Counted from the first letter of the stretch, positions 1 to 6,777 are shown. The stretch is DNA of 11,918 nt from Gammaproteobacteria bacterium (GCA_029864225.1 JAOTTU010000054.1:1-11918), one strand, 5' to 3'. Translations and numbers: made by a program. The notes: generated by a model not told the origin, from the letters alone.

Positions 1-1
1 G

Positions 2-703
2 GTCACCCGCGACGTTCGCGTCCGGCGGGCCATCGCCCATGCCATCGACCGTGCTGCGATTATCGAATATGTGCTTGCCAACGCAGCCAAACCGGCCGCA
101 GCGCTGCTGCCCCCTGATCACTGGGCCGGCAATCCCGACCTCGAACTGATCCCCTATGCACCACAGCAGGCGCGCAGCCTGCTGGCCGAGGCCGGTTACC
201 ACCCGGGCGATCGGCCGCTGGAACTCACCTACAAGACCTCGACGGACCCGGTCCGGCTGCGCATCGCGACGGTCATCCAGCAGCAATTGGCGGAGGTCGG
301 AATACGGATGAAACTGTCGAGTTATGACTGGGGTACGTTCTATGGCGATATCAAGGCCGGGCGTTTTCAGTTGTACAGCCTGGCCTGGGTCGGCATCAAG
401 ACCCCGGACATCTTCCGCTACGCCTTCCACAGCGAATCACTGCCGCCGGAAGGCGCCAACCGCGGGCGCCTGGCAGACCCGCACACCGATCACCTGCTCG
501 AGGCCGCGGAGAATGCCGCGACACTCGATAGTCAGGCAGAATACTACCGTGCGGTGCAGACGCGCCTGCTGGAAGTGCTGCCGTATGTGCCTCTCTGGTA
601 TGAAGACCACGTGGTTGCCGCCCGTACCGGCATTGCGGGGTATCAGCTGGCCAGGGACGGGAACTACGATGGTCTGTTGCATGTCACCCATGTGCATCCC
701 TGA
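2..703 (+). CDS. Peptide ABC transporter substrate-binding protein (family 5), C-terminal part
   Basis: This is the C-terminal 233 residues of an extracellular solute-binding protein of family 5 (the DppA/OppA/MppA group), the periplasmic receptor of an oligopeptide or dipeptide ABC importer. The frame is open from the window edge, so the start and signal peptide lie outside. At the edge the protein reads DVRVRRAIAHAIDR, the typical D-x-x-VR-x-A-(I/L)-x-x-A-(I/V)-DR signature of lobe II. Further on are the usual PYxPxxARxLLAEAGY and LxLxY segments, then VIQQQLAEVGI, and near the end the LPYVPLWYEDHVVA segment; all are standard order for the family. It stops at TGA 701-703 and is followed after 67 bases by the YkuD gene on the same strand. 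The ligand cannot be read from sequence: dipeptides, oligopeptides and murein peptides are all known for this family. The family call is secure. Confidence 0.93.
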   Translation, partial: VTRDVRVRRAIAHAIDRAAIIEYVLANAAKPAAALLPPDHWAGNPDLELIPYAPQQARSLLAEAGYHPGDRPLELTYKTSTDPVRLRIATVIQQQLAEVGIRMKLSSYDWGTFYGDIKAGRFQLYSLAWVGIKTPDIFRYAFHSESLPPEGANRGRLADPHTDHLLEAAENAATLDSQAEYYRAVQTRLLEVLPYVPLWYEDHVVAARTGIAGYQLARDGNYDGLLHVTHVHP

Positions 704-758
704 ACGGGGAACCCATTCGCAGTGGTCTAAAGGCAGCGCGAGCAGTTGACCTGAACGG

Positions 759-764
759 TATAAT
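759..764 (+). promoter_or_regulatory. Perfect -10 hexamer six bases before the L,D-transpeptidase start
   Basis: TATAAT occurs here with only six bases between it and the ATG at 771. With a usual 6-7 base distance from the -10 box, transcription would begin on or beside the start codon, giving a leaderless mRNA. No Shine-Dalgarno is visible before this ATG, which fits. A good -35 is lacking at the normal spacing: TTGACC at 746-751 is only seven bases upstream, and 736-741 is GC-rich. The box could therefore be chance. Confidence 0.35.
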
Positions 765-770
765 AGTCCG

Positions 771-1268
771 ATGCGAAACCATCCCCCGCTAATCAAGGTC
801 AGCATCGGGAAACAGCGCCTGCAGCTGTTCGAGTCCGGCCGTGTCACCCTGGACTGCCGCATTTCAACCGCGAGCAACGGCCCTGGAGAACTCATCGACA
901 GCGAATGCACCCCGCGCGGCTGGCACCGGGTGCGCGCCCGCATCGGCGCGGGTTGTCCCGTCAACACAGTGTTCGTCGGGCGCCGTCCGACGGGGGAGAT
1001 TTACACGCCGGCACTGAAGCAGCAGCACCCGGGACGTGACTGGATCCTCACCCGCATCCTCTGGTTGTGCGGGGAGGAGGCCGGCAGAAACCGCCTGGGC
1101 GAGGTCGACTCCATGCGGCGCTATATCTATATCCACGGTAGCCCGGAAGAGGACCCCATGGGGATCCCGTCCTCCCATGGTTGCGTCAAGATGACCAACC
1201 GCGACGTCATCGAGCTGTTTGACCGGGTGTCCGTGGGTACCCGGGTCCTGATCGAGGAAGCGTGCTAG
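771..1268 (+). CDS. YkuD-domain L,D-transpeptidase-like protein without signal peptide
   Basis: A 165-residue protein of the YkuD (ErfK/YbiS/YcfS/YnhG) family, cysteine enzymes that act on peptidoglycan stem peptides as L,D-transpeptidases or L,D-carboxypeptidases. The active-site signature is complete: HG at residues 122-123 and SHGCVK at 135-140, with catalytic Cys138 and His136. The catalytic fold begins almost at the N-terminus (LIKVSIGKQRLQLF from residue 7), and there is no hydrophobic leader, lipobox, LysM or other binding domain, so the protein is predicted to stay in the cytoplasm. That would fit a role in recycling imported muropeptides better than cell-wall crosslinking, but this is inference. 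It lies 67 bases after a peptide-binding protein gene on the same strand. No Shine-Dalgarno is seen before the ATG, while a TATAAT box sits six bases upstream. Family assignment is secure; reaction and substrate are not. Confidence 0.9.
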   Translation: MRNHPPLIKVSIGKQRLQLFESGRVTLDCRISTASNGPGELIDSECTPRGWHRVRARIGAGCPVNTVFVGRRPTGEIYTPALKQQHPGRDWILTRILWLCGEEAGRNRLGEVDSMRRYIYIHGSPEEDPMGIPSSHGCVKMTNRDVIELFDRVSVGTRVLIEEAC

Positions 1269-1312
1269 AACGCAAACCGGACGTGGTCGACCATGTTATT
1301 TCAGGATGCATT

Positions 1313-1399
1313 ATGAACGTGCTAAAGCATGACTATGCTTACTGCTCTGTGTGCTGTTTTCCGATTTGCCCTTCCTTATGGCCGTGGGAATCCCGTTAG
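1313..1399 (+). CDS. Short Cys-rich leader peptide upstream of the TolC/multicopper oxidase genes (candidate)
   Basis: A 28-codon reading frame starts at ATG 1313, preceded by AGGA (1303-1306) with six bases of spacing, a good Shine-Dalgarno arrangement. It stops at TAG 1397-1399, two bases before one in-frame ATG of the downstream outer-membrane protein gene (1402) and fourteen before the preferred one (1414), so translational coupling is possible. The peptide has four cysteines in CSVCCFPIC (Cys11, 14, 15, 19), His6, and Pro17, Pro20 and Pro24 in a Trp-containing C-terminal part (SLWPWESR). It uses the leucine codons CTA and TTA, which look uncommon for the GC-rich genes around it. Its place in front of a copper operon resembles the logic of CutF (upstream of the multicopper oxidase CutO in Rhodobacter capsulatus) and of CruR leader peptides, in which a nascent Cys-containing peptide governs downstream translation. 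I do not recognise a sequence family, so it may be a regulator or a chance frame. Confidence 0.5.
   Translation: MNVLKHDYAYCSVCCFPICPSLWPWESR
1325..1340. repeat. Perfect inverted repeat AAGCAT-N4-ATGCTT within the leader
   Basis: Six-base arms separated by GACT, lying over codons 5-10 of the short Cys-rich frame. In DNA this could be a half-site pair for a regulator; in RNA it could form a small hairpin just after the leader start codon. TATGCT (1334-1339) inside it has a weak -35-like TTATGA 17 bases upstream (1311-1316), but transcription from there would miss the leader start. The function is unknown. Confidence 0.3.
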
Positions 1400-1413
1400 A
1401 GATGTGCAGATTG

Positions 1414-3024
1414 ATGCTGACCGTGACGAGGTGTCTCAGGTTGTCTACACGGGGGCAAGTCATACTACCGGTTGTGCTGCTGGTGTTGAGTGGTTGTGCC
1501 GTGTTACCGACGGATCTCGGCCGCAGTGATGTTGATGCATTGGTCGGCGAGCGTGGCAAGCCCGTCGACGCGGGGACAGGCGGAAACGCCGCCTCTCTGG
1601 TCGAGTTATTGACGAGTCAGCCGCTGGATGCCGAGAGCGCCATTCGCATTGCATTGGTCAACAACCCCGAGCTGAAAGCCAGCTACGCACAATTGGGGTT
1701 TGCGGCCGCGGACGTGTACGCAGCCGGCCGCATTCGCAATCCCGTTTTTTCAACTTCTATTCTTGATTCCAACCAGGCCGAAGATCGCAATCAGGTCACG
1801 TTCGGTCTGGCGGCATCATTCACCGATCTACTGACGATGGGCGCGCGCAAACGCCTGGCCACGGCCGAGTTTACGCGTATGAAACAAACTATCGGGGCAG
1901 AAGTCCTGAAGGTGGCGGCAGATACGGAAGCCGCGTACTACCGCTTCGTCGCGGCCAGGCAGGTGGCTGCGCTGCGGGCGCAGATCGCCAGGGCGGGCAG
2001 GCTCTCCGCCACCCTTGCCGAGAGATATCACGATGCCGGTAACCTGACACCGCGCGATCTGGCCCTGGAGCGGGCAGCTGCTGCCGAAGCGCAGTTGGCC
2101 GCGCTGGAAGCAGATGCCGAGACCTATGGCCTGCGTACCGACCTGGCGACAGTGCTGGGGTTGTCGGTCGCAGGGGCATGGGATGCGCCCACCCGGTTAC
2201 CGCTACCGCTCGACCAGGAAGACGCTTTACCCGGCCTGCTGGAGTTGGCAAAACTGAGTCGCCTTGATCTCGCGGCCGCTCATGCGCATGCCGACATCGT
2301 CGCGGACCGGCTGGGGGTCACGGGCTGGACGCGCTGGTTGGGCGAATTGGAGGTGGGCGCTGAGCGGGAACGCGATACGGATGGCTCGCGACTCACGGGT
2401 CCCACCGTCTCCTGGGAAATCCCGATCTTCACGCAGCACCGCGATGAACTGTTGCGAGTCGATGCCCAGTTACAGATAGCCATTGCAGACGTGCAACGCT
2501 TGTCGATAGCGGTCGATAACAGTGTCCGTCTGGCGTATACCGCCACCACAAATGCAAGGGCACGTATTGACCAGTACCGTCATCGCCTGATACCGGCGCG
2601 CAGAGCCGCCGTTGACCGCGCTCAGGAAGAAGAAAATTTCATGCTGATCGGAATTTTTGAACTGCTGAGCGCGAAACAGCAGGAATACGATGCCTATCAA
2701 GGCTATTTCGAGGCGCTACGCGATTACTGGCTATCCCGCGTGGAACTGGCCCGCGCTGTTGGCAACACGCTGCCCAGCAGTGCGAACATCAGCGAGCAGC
2801 GGCTGGATGTCGACGAGTACATCCGGCCGAAGACCGCTGACAAGCACTCCGGTCATGGCAATATGGGCGACGAGCCCCGCATGGCGCCGATGGACCACTC
2901 GAAACACAGCGGAAAAGACAATCAACCTAAAGATAATGAGGTCAGCCCTGACCAGGGCGTTGTACCGCCTGGTCTGCACCAGGGGCATGACCTGCACCAG
3001 AATACCGACGGAGGTTCGCAATGA
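1414..3024 (+). CDS. TolC-family outer-membrane lipoprotein with His/Met-rich tail (CusC/CzcC-like efflux)
   Basis: An outer-membrane factor of the TolC/CusC type that would form the outer-membrane duct for metal or drug efflux. From ATG 1414 it has 536 residues. The leader MLTVTRCLRL is followed by a hydrophobic stretch and lipobox LSGC, with the lipidated Cys at residue 28. Longer starts in the same frame (1402, 1378, GTG 1351) would give over-long n-regions and, for the last two, overlap the Cys-rich leader frame. The body shows the usual long-helix pattern: an ExAIRIALVNNPELKASYAQ-like segment near the N-terminus, and LERAAAAEAQLAALEADAETYGL in the first coiled-coil hairpin. The last 60 or so residues are not typical: seven His and three Met, including PMDHSKHS and LHQGHDLHQ, resembling Met/His copper-binding segments of CopA/PcoA. 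The stop overlaps the next ATG (ATGA, 3021-3024), so the two genes are translationally coupled. No CusA or CusB gene is present here. Confidence 0.88.
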   Translation: MLTVTRCLRLSTRGQVILPVVLLVLSGCAVLPTDLGRSDVDALVGERGKPVDAGTGGNAASLVELLTSQPLDAESAIRIALVNNPELKASYAQLGFAAADVYAAGRIRNPVFSTSILDSNQAEDRNQVTFGLAASFTDLLTMGARKRLATAEFTRMKQTIGAEVLKVAADTEAAYYRFVAARQVAALRAQIARAGRLSATLAERYHDAGNLTPRDLALERAAAAEAQLAALEADAETYGLRTDLATVLGLSVAGAWDAPTRLPLPLDQEDALPGLLELAKLSRLDLAAAHAHADIVADRLGVTGWTRWLGELEVGAERERDTDGSRLTGPTVSWEIPIFTQHRDELLRVDAQLQIAIADVQRLSIAVDNSVRLAYTATTNARARIDQYRHRLIPARRAAVDRAQEEENFMLIGIFELLSAKQQEYDAYQGYFEALRDYWLSRVELARAVGNTLPSSANISEQRLDVDEYIRPKTADKHSGHGNMGDEPRMAPMDHSKHSGKDNQPKDNEVSPDQGVVPPGLHQGHDLHQNTDGGSQ

Positions 3025-4340
3025 CATCACGACGCAAGTTTCTCGCCTATACCGGTGTCGGCGCTGTCGCGGCTGCCGTTTCACAGGCGGTCGCGGGCGC
3101 ATCCCCTGAGACCGCTGCAAAGACAAGTGACTCGAAGCTGCTCGCCACAGGCAATACAGCATTCGTTCCTGTCAGAACCCTCAATGGATGGACCTTGCCC
3201 TATAAGCTGAAAAACGGCGTGAAGGAATTCCACCTGGTCGCCGAGGAAGTTGAACACGAGTTCGCACCCGGCAGCGTGGCGAAGTGCTGGGGCTACAACG
3301 GTTCCACACCGGGACCCACCATTGAAGCGGTAGAAGGTGACCGGGTCAGGATCCTGGTGACCAATTGTTTAAAAGAGCACACCACAATTCACTGGCATGG
3401 CATCCTGCTGCCGAGCGGCATGGATGGCGTAGGCGGCCTGTCACAACCGCACATTGGTCCGGACGAGACCTTCGCCTATGAATTCACACTGAAGCAGCAC
3501 GGAACTCACATGTACCACCCGCACGCGGATGAAATGACACAAATGGCGGTGGGCATGATGGGCATGTTTATTATTCATCCACGCAAGGGTGAGGCCGTGC
3601 CCGTCGACCGGGATTATTGCTTTCTGACCCATAACTGGGCGTTACATCCGGGCACCTATCGGCCCGATCCGTCGGTCATGGTCGATTTTGATCTCTGGAC
3701 GTTCAACAGCAAGGTGTTTCCGGCCATAGACCCGGTCGTCGCGCGCAGCGGTGAACGTGTCCGTGTCCGCATGGGCAATCTGTCGATGTGGAATCATCCG
3801 ATACACATGCACGGTGTGCAGTTCCAGGTGACCGGGTCGGATGGCGGCCGCTGGCCCCGGTCACAATGGAGGCCGGAAACAACGGAAATCATTGGCGTGG
3901 GCCAGACACGGGACATCGAGTTCATCGCAGAACCCGGCGACTGGGCGTTTCACTGCCACATGGCGCATCACACCATGAATGCGATGGGACATGAAATTCC
4001 AAATACCCTGGGTGTCGATCAGACGGAGATCGATCGGGAGATCCGCAAGATGCTGCCCGATTTTCTGGCCATGGGCCGTTACGGCATGGCCGAGCACCAG
4101 GAACACGTGGACAGGGGACACCACACCGGGCCCGAAAATACTCTGGCAATGATGACAGGCAAGGGGCCGTACGGAAACATCGAAATGGGCGGTATGTTCA
4201 CCACGGTAAAGGTACGGGATAATTTGAAGCGGGGCGACTACCGCGATCCCGGCTGGTACCGTCCACCGTCCGGTACCCTTGCCTCACGAGTCAGTAGCGA
4301 TCCCGATTTCGGCAATCCGCAGCGCCATAAGCCCGGGTAA
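3021..4340 (+). CDS. Tat-exported two-domain multicopper oxidase (copper resistance)
   Basis: A 439-residue multicopper oxidase, probably periplasmic and oxidising Cu(I) or phenolic substrates with reduction of O2 to water. The start is fixed by GGAGG at 3010-3014 with six bases of spacing. The N-terminus SRRKFLAY plus an Ala-rich hydrophobic stretch is a twin-arginine signal, expected for an enzyme exported folded. All copper ligands are visible: HWHG (His124, His126), HMYHPH (His166, His168), HPIHMHG (His259, His262, His264) and HCHMAHHTMNAM (His311, Cys312, His313, His317, Met322). Only about 90 residues separate the second and third motifs, as in two-domain laccases and far shorter than in CueO or CopA, so a homotrimer with trinuclear sites between subunits is likely (inference). 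A roughly 110-residue C-terminal extension contains HQEHVDRGHH and MGGMFTTVKV. It overlaps the preceding TolC-type gene by four bases. Laccase-like detoxification of organics is the main alternative role. Confidence 0.92.
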   Translation: MTSRRKFLAYTGVGAVAAAVSQAVAGASPETAAKTSDSKLLATGNTAFVPVRTLNGWTLPYKLKNGVKEFHLVAEEVEHEFAPGSVAKCWGYNGSTPGPTIEAVEGDRVRILVTNCLKEHTTIHWHGILLPSGMDGVGGLSQPHIGPDETFAYEFTLKQHGTHMYHPHADEMTQMAVGMMGMFIIHPRKGEAVPVDRDYCFLTHNWALHPGTYRPDPSVMVDFDLWTFNSKVFPAIDPVVARSGERVRVRMGNLSMWNHPIHMHGVQFQVTGSDGGRWPRSQWRPETTEIIGVGQTRDIEFIAEPGDWAFHCHMAHHTMNAMGHEIPNTLGVDQTEIDREIRKMLPDFLAMGRYGMAEHQEHVDRGHHTGPENTLAMMTGKGPYGNIEMGGMFTTVKVRDNLKRGDYRDPGWYRPPSGTLASRVSSDPDFGNPQRHKPG

Positions 4341-4351
4341 GGTCCAGCAAC

Positions 4352-4369
4352 GATCAGTTCAGTCTGATC
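4352..4369. terminator. Small hairpin between convergent genes (weak candidate)
   Basis: GATCAG and CTGATC form a six-base-pair stem with the loop TTCAGT, twelve bases after the multicopper oxidase stop and before the convergent hemerythrin gene. No run of T follows on either strand, so it is not a standard intrinsic terminator. It may act as a 3' stem for the copper operon mRNA. Confidence 0.25.
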
Positions 4370-4423
4370 ATCTTCAGGTTCAGCGGACGAAGGGACAGGA
4401 GCTAACAGCCGCCTTATTAAATC

Positions 4424-4861
4424 CTATATCCTTTTTCGCAGCTTTGTTTTAAGACCCTTTTTCTGAATCATCTGGCTCATTTTTTTATCGCTGGTGACAA
4501 TGTGGTTTATGACCCAGTGCTTGAGGTTATCCTCGATGGGGCTGCAGGAAGAGATACCGGTGTCACTCAGGAACTGTGTCATGTATTCGGTATAACTATC
4601 GAGCAATTCGTCATGCTCGCGCTTGTGTTCATCGAAATGCTTGTACTTGTGTTCCTTCATGACATGCTCTTCAAGCGCGAAATGGGCCTGCATGCGTGCG
4701 TAAATATCGCCCAGACTTTTCTCGATATCTGACTTCTTGTCATGCCTGACCAGTTCCTCGTGGAGTCTGTTGATATCGTCGATCAATACTTTGTGTTCGT
4801 GGTCCAGTTCTTCTATCCCAATCAGGAAGGAGTCATCCCATTTAAATAGTATATCGGCCAT
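4424..4861 (-). CDS. Bacteriohemerythrin
   Basis: A 145-residue soluble, single-domain hemerythrin, an O2-binding di-iron four-helix bundle thought to store, deliver or sense oxygen. All seven expected ligands can be read: His23 (LDHEHKVLID), His60 and Glu64 (HFALEEHVM), His79 and His83 (HKREHDEL), and His120 and Asp125 (HIVTSD). The N-terminus ILFKWDDSFLIGIEELD is the standard family opening, and length is usual; a basic tail (KKGLKTKLRKRI) ends it. There is no signal peptide or fused signalling domain, so it is cytoplasmic. The gene is monocistronic and convergent with the copper operon. Hand counting gives about 46% G+C over 4561-4740 against about 63% in a 60-base sample of deaD, which may mean later acquisition. 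The identity is secure, the physiological role inferred. Confidence 0.93.
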   Translation of the reverse strand: MADILFKWDDSFLIGIEELDHEHKVLIDDINRLHEELVRHDKKSDIEKSLGDIYARMQAHFALEEHVMKEHKYKHFDEHKREHDELLDSYTEYMTQFLSDTGISSCSPIEDNLKHWVINHIVTSDKKMSQMIQKKGLKTKLRKRI

Positions 4862-4901
4862 AGTGGATATTCCCGGTGTGGTTAGCAGATTTGATCTTCA
4901 T

Positions 4902-4926
4902 GGCATTTGCTTAAGCATCGGCATTT
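4902..4926 (-). promoter_or_regulatory. Possible operator upstream of the hemerythrin gene
   Basis: Two direct copies of GGCATTT (4902-4908 and 4920-4926), 18 bases apart, flank and partly overlap a perfect ten-base palindrome TGCTTAAGCA (4908-4917). The unit begins 40 bases upstream of the hemerythrin start codon, where a regulator could act. Another CTTAAG-centred palindrome, ACCTTAAGGT, lies at 4995-5004. For the hemerythrin promoter I see only weak matches on the minus strand (for example TTGTTA with AATACT at 18 bases). No FNR-type site is complete here. The regulator is unknown. Confidence 0.3.
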
Positions 4927-5047
4927 CAAGTATTTCTGTATTCCACCGAGAATAACAAAATGAGGAGCATATGGCTCAATAGTTTTTTACGACAACCTTA
5001 AGGTCGCAAAGGCTGCCAACCGGTCAGGCACCCGAAAGAACGGGATA

Positions 5048-5063
5048 AACCAGAAACCTGGTT
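5048..5063 (-). terminator. Hairpin overlapping the deaD stop codon (weak candidate)
   Basis: AACCAG and CTGGTT form a six-base-pair stem with a four-base loop that includes part of the deaD stop codon; a second small hairpin (CCCG/CGGG, about 5033-5046) follows on the minus strand. Neither is followed by a T run, so termination efficiency is doubtful; a 3'-end stem is possible. Confidence 0.25.
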
Positions 5064-6777
5064 AGCGGACCTTTTTCTTGCTCTTTTTCGCCTTGTGCCC
5101 GCCCGGTTTCTTTTTTTCGGCTTGCTCCAGCCGTGAGATATTCAGGCGTTGACCGCATACCCAGACCTTCCTGAGACCCTGAAACACATCTTTCGGCATA
5201 CCTGTGGGCAGGTCGATCAGACTGAATTCCGTATGAATATCGATATGGCCGATGTGCTGGGCATCCAGCCCCGCCTCGTTGGCGATGGCGCCGACGATAT
5301 TGCCGGGCTTGACGTCGTGCTGGTGTCCCACTTCGATACGAAACCGCTCCATGCCCTTGACAGGCCGGGTCTGCGCCTTGCGCTGACGCGGCTCACGCCG
5401 TTCCTTGCGCTGCTTTGGCTCAGTCTTGGGGCGGGCGGGCTTGTCTTTTTCCGGCTTCAGCAACAACTGCCGATCGCCGATGGAGATCTTGGCCAGCGCC
5501 GCGGCGATCTCCAGCGCCGGCACATCGTGCTCCTGCTGATACTGTTCCAGCAGGCTCTGCATGAAATCCAGTTCGCCGGCGGCCAGGGTATCGCTGATGC
5601 TCTGTTTGAAATCGGCGATCCGTTTGTTGTTGACCATCTCGGTCGAGGGTAGTACCAGCGGCTCGATCTTCTGGCGTGTCGCCTTTTCAATGGCATTGAG
5701 CATTCGCCGTTCCCGGGGCGCGACAAACAGGATGGCATCGCCCTTGCGGCCTGCCCGGCCGGTGCGGCCGATGCGATGTATATAGGCCTCGGTGTCATAG
5801 GGGATGTCATAATTGACTACGTGACTGATGCGTTCCACATCCAGGCCGCGCGCGGCGACATCGGTGGCAACCAGGATATCCAGTGAGCCTCGTTTCAGGC
5901 GTTCGATCATTTGTTCACGCTGTTTTTGTGCCATATCGCCGTTCAGCGCCGCGGCCGCGTAACCTCTGGCTTCCAGCCGTTCGGCCAGCTCGGTCGTGGC
6001 GGTCTTGGTGCGCACAAACATGAGCAGGGCCTCGAAGGGCTCCACCTCCAGGATCCGGGTCAATGCGTCCAGCTTGTGCAGACCACTGACCAGCCAGTAA
6101 CGCTGATGGATGGTAACGGCAGTGGCGGTACGCGCCTTGATGGCGATCTCCTGCGGGTCGCGCAGATGACGCCGTGCGATGCGCTGGATCTCTTTCGGCA
6201 TGGTCGCCGAGAACAGCGCCATCTGACGCTGCTTCGGCGTCTGCTCCAGGATCCATTCGACATCGTCGATGAAACCCATGCGCAGCATCTCATCCGCCTC
6301 ATCCAAAACCAGCGCCTGCAGGGCATCCAGCTTGAGTGTGCCCTTGCGCATGTGATCCATCACCCGGCCCGGGGTGCCGACCACCACATGCACGCCCCGT
6401 TTCAGCTGCCGTATCTGCACCGCATAATCCTGACCGCCATAGATCGGCATCACGTGGAACCCTTTTATATGGGAGGCATAACGCTGAAAGGTCTCGGCCA
6501 CCTGGATCGCCAGTTCGCGGGTTGGCGTGAGGACCATCAGCTGTACTTGCGGGCGGTCGATATCGAGTCGCGACAGCAGGGGCAAGGCAAAGGCCGCGGT
6601 CTTGCCGGTGCCGGTGGGGGCATGTCCCAGCAGATCCAGGCCCTCCAGCAGATAGGGAATGGCCTGGGCCTGGATCGGGGTGGGGGTTTCGTACCCGACC
6701 TCATCGAGTGCGGTCAATAACGGGGCAGGCAGATTCAGATCACGGAAGCTGGTGACAGAGGGATTGGCATCGGACAT
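5062..6777 (-). CDS. deaD: DEAD-box ATP-dependent RNA helicase DeaD/CsdA
   Basis: A 571-residue ATP-dependent RNA helicase acting in the cytoplasm in ribosome assembly and RNA turnover, often important in the cold. Motifs are in canonical order: Q motif region TPTPIQAQ (31-38), Walker A APTGTGKT (53-60), PTRELA (85-90), TPGR (135-138), DEAD (159-162), SAT (190-192), ATDVAARGLD (304-313) and HRIGRTGR (334-341). A DbpA-type RNA-binding domain follows at about residues 476-550 (ERFRIEVG to LNISRL), after a Lys/Arg-rich linker, and the tail is strongly basic (KAKKSKKKV), all typical of DeaD. I chose the ATG at 6777 because AGGAA lies six bases upstream; an in-frame ATG at 6813 has no Shine-Dalgarno and adds only twelve atypical residues. 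It is divergent from the YaiI-family gene and shares its 93-base promoter region. Confidence 0.95.
   Translation of the reverse strand: MSDANPSVTSFRDLNLPAPLLTALDEVGYETPTPIQAQAIPYLLEGLDLLGHAPTGTGKTAAFALPLLSRLDIDRPQVQLMVLTPTRELAIQVAETFQRYASHIKGFHVMPIYGGQDYAVQIRQLKRGVHVVVGTPGRVMDHMRKGTLKLDALQALVLDEADEMLRMGFIDDVEWILEQTPKQRQMALFSATMPKEIQRIARRHLRDPQEIAIKARTATAVTIHQRYWLVSGLHKLDALTRILEVEPFEALLMFVRTKTATTELAERLEARGYAAAALNGDMAQKQREQMIERLKRGSLDILVATDVAARGLDVERISHVVNYDIPYDTEAYIHRIGRTGRAGRKGDAILFVAPRERRMLNAIEKATRQKIEPLVLPSTEMVNNKRIADFKQSISDTLAAGELDFMQSLLEQYQQEHDVPALEIAAALAKISIGDRQLLLKPEKDKPARPKTEPKQRKERREPRQRKAQTRPVKGMERFRIEVGHQHDVKPGNIVGAIANEAGLDAQHIGHIDIHTEFSLIDLPTGMPKDVFQGLRKVWVCGQRLNISRLEQAEKKKPGGHKAKKSKKKVR

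Noticed and set aside
437..967. 176-codon minus-strand frame
   Set aside because: It lies opposite the binding protein and YkuD genes, has no family resemblance, and its composition follows from the GC-rich third positions of the real genes.
1311..1339. TTATGA-N17-TATGCT as a promoter for the copper operon
   Set aside because: Both boxes are weak and transcription would start after the leader ATG, so it cannot express the leader; not claimed as a promoter.
1329..1529. 66-codon plus-strand frame overlapping the start of the TolC-type gene
   Set aside because: It has no Shine-Dalgarno and its second half merely overlaps the lipoprotein signal of the real gene in another frame; the frame starting at 1313 is better supported as a leader.
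4995..5004. Palindrome ACCTTAAGGT as a terminator or operator
   Set aside because: It is an isolated ten-base palindrome with no T run on the right side and no fixed place relative to a promoter; probably chance.
5911..6720. 269-codon plus-strand frame
   Set aside because: It is antisense to the conserved helicase core of deaD, Gln/His/Leu-rich and without any recognisable domain; a shadow frame.
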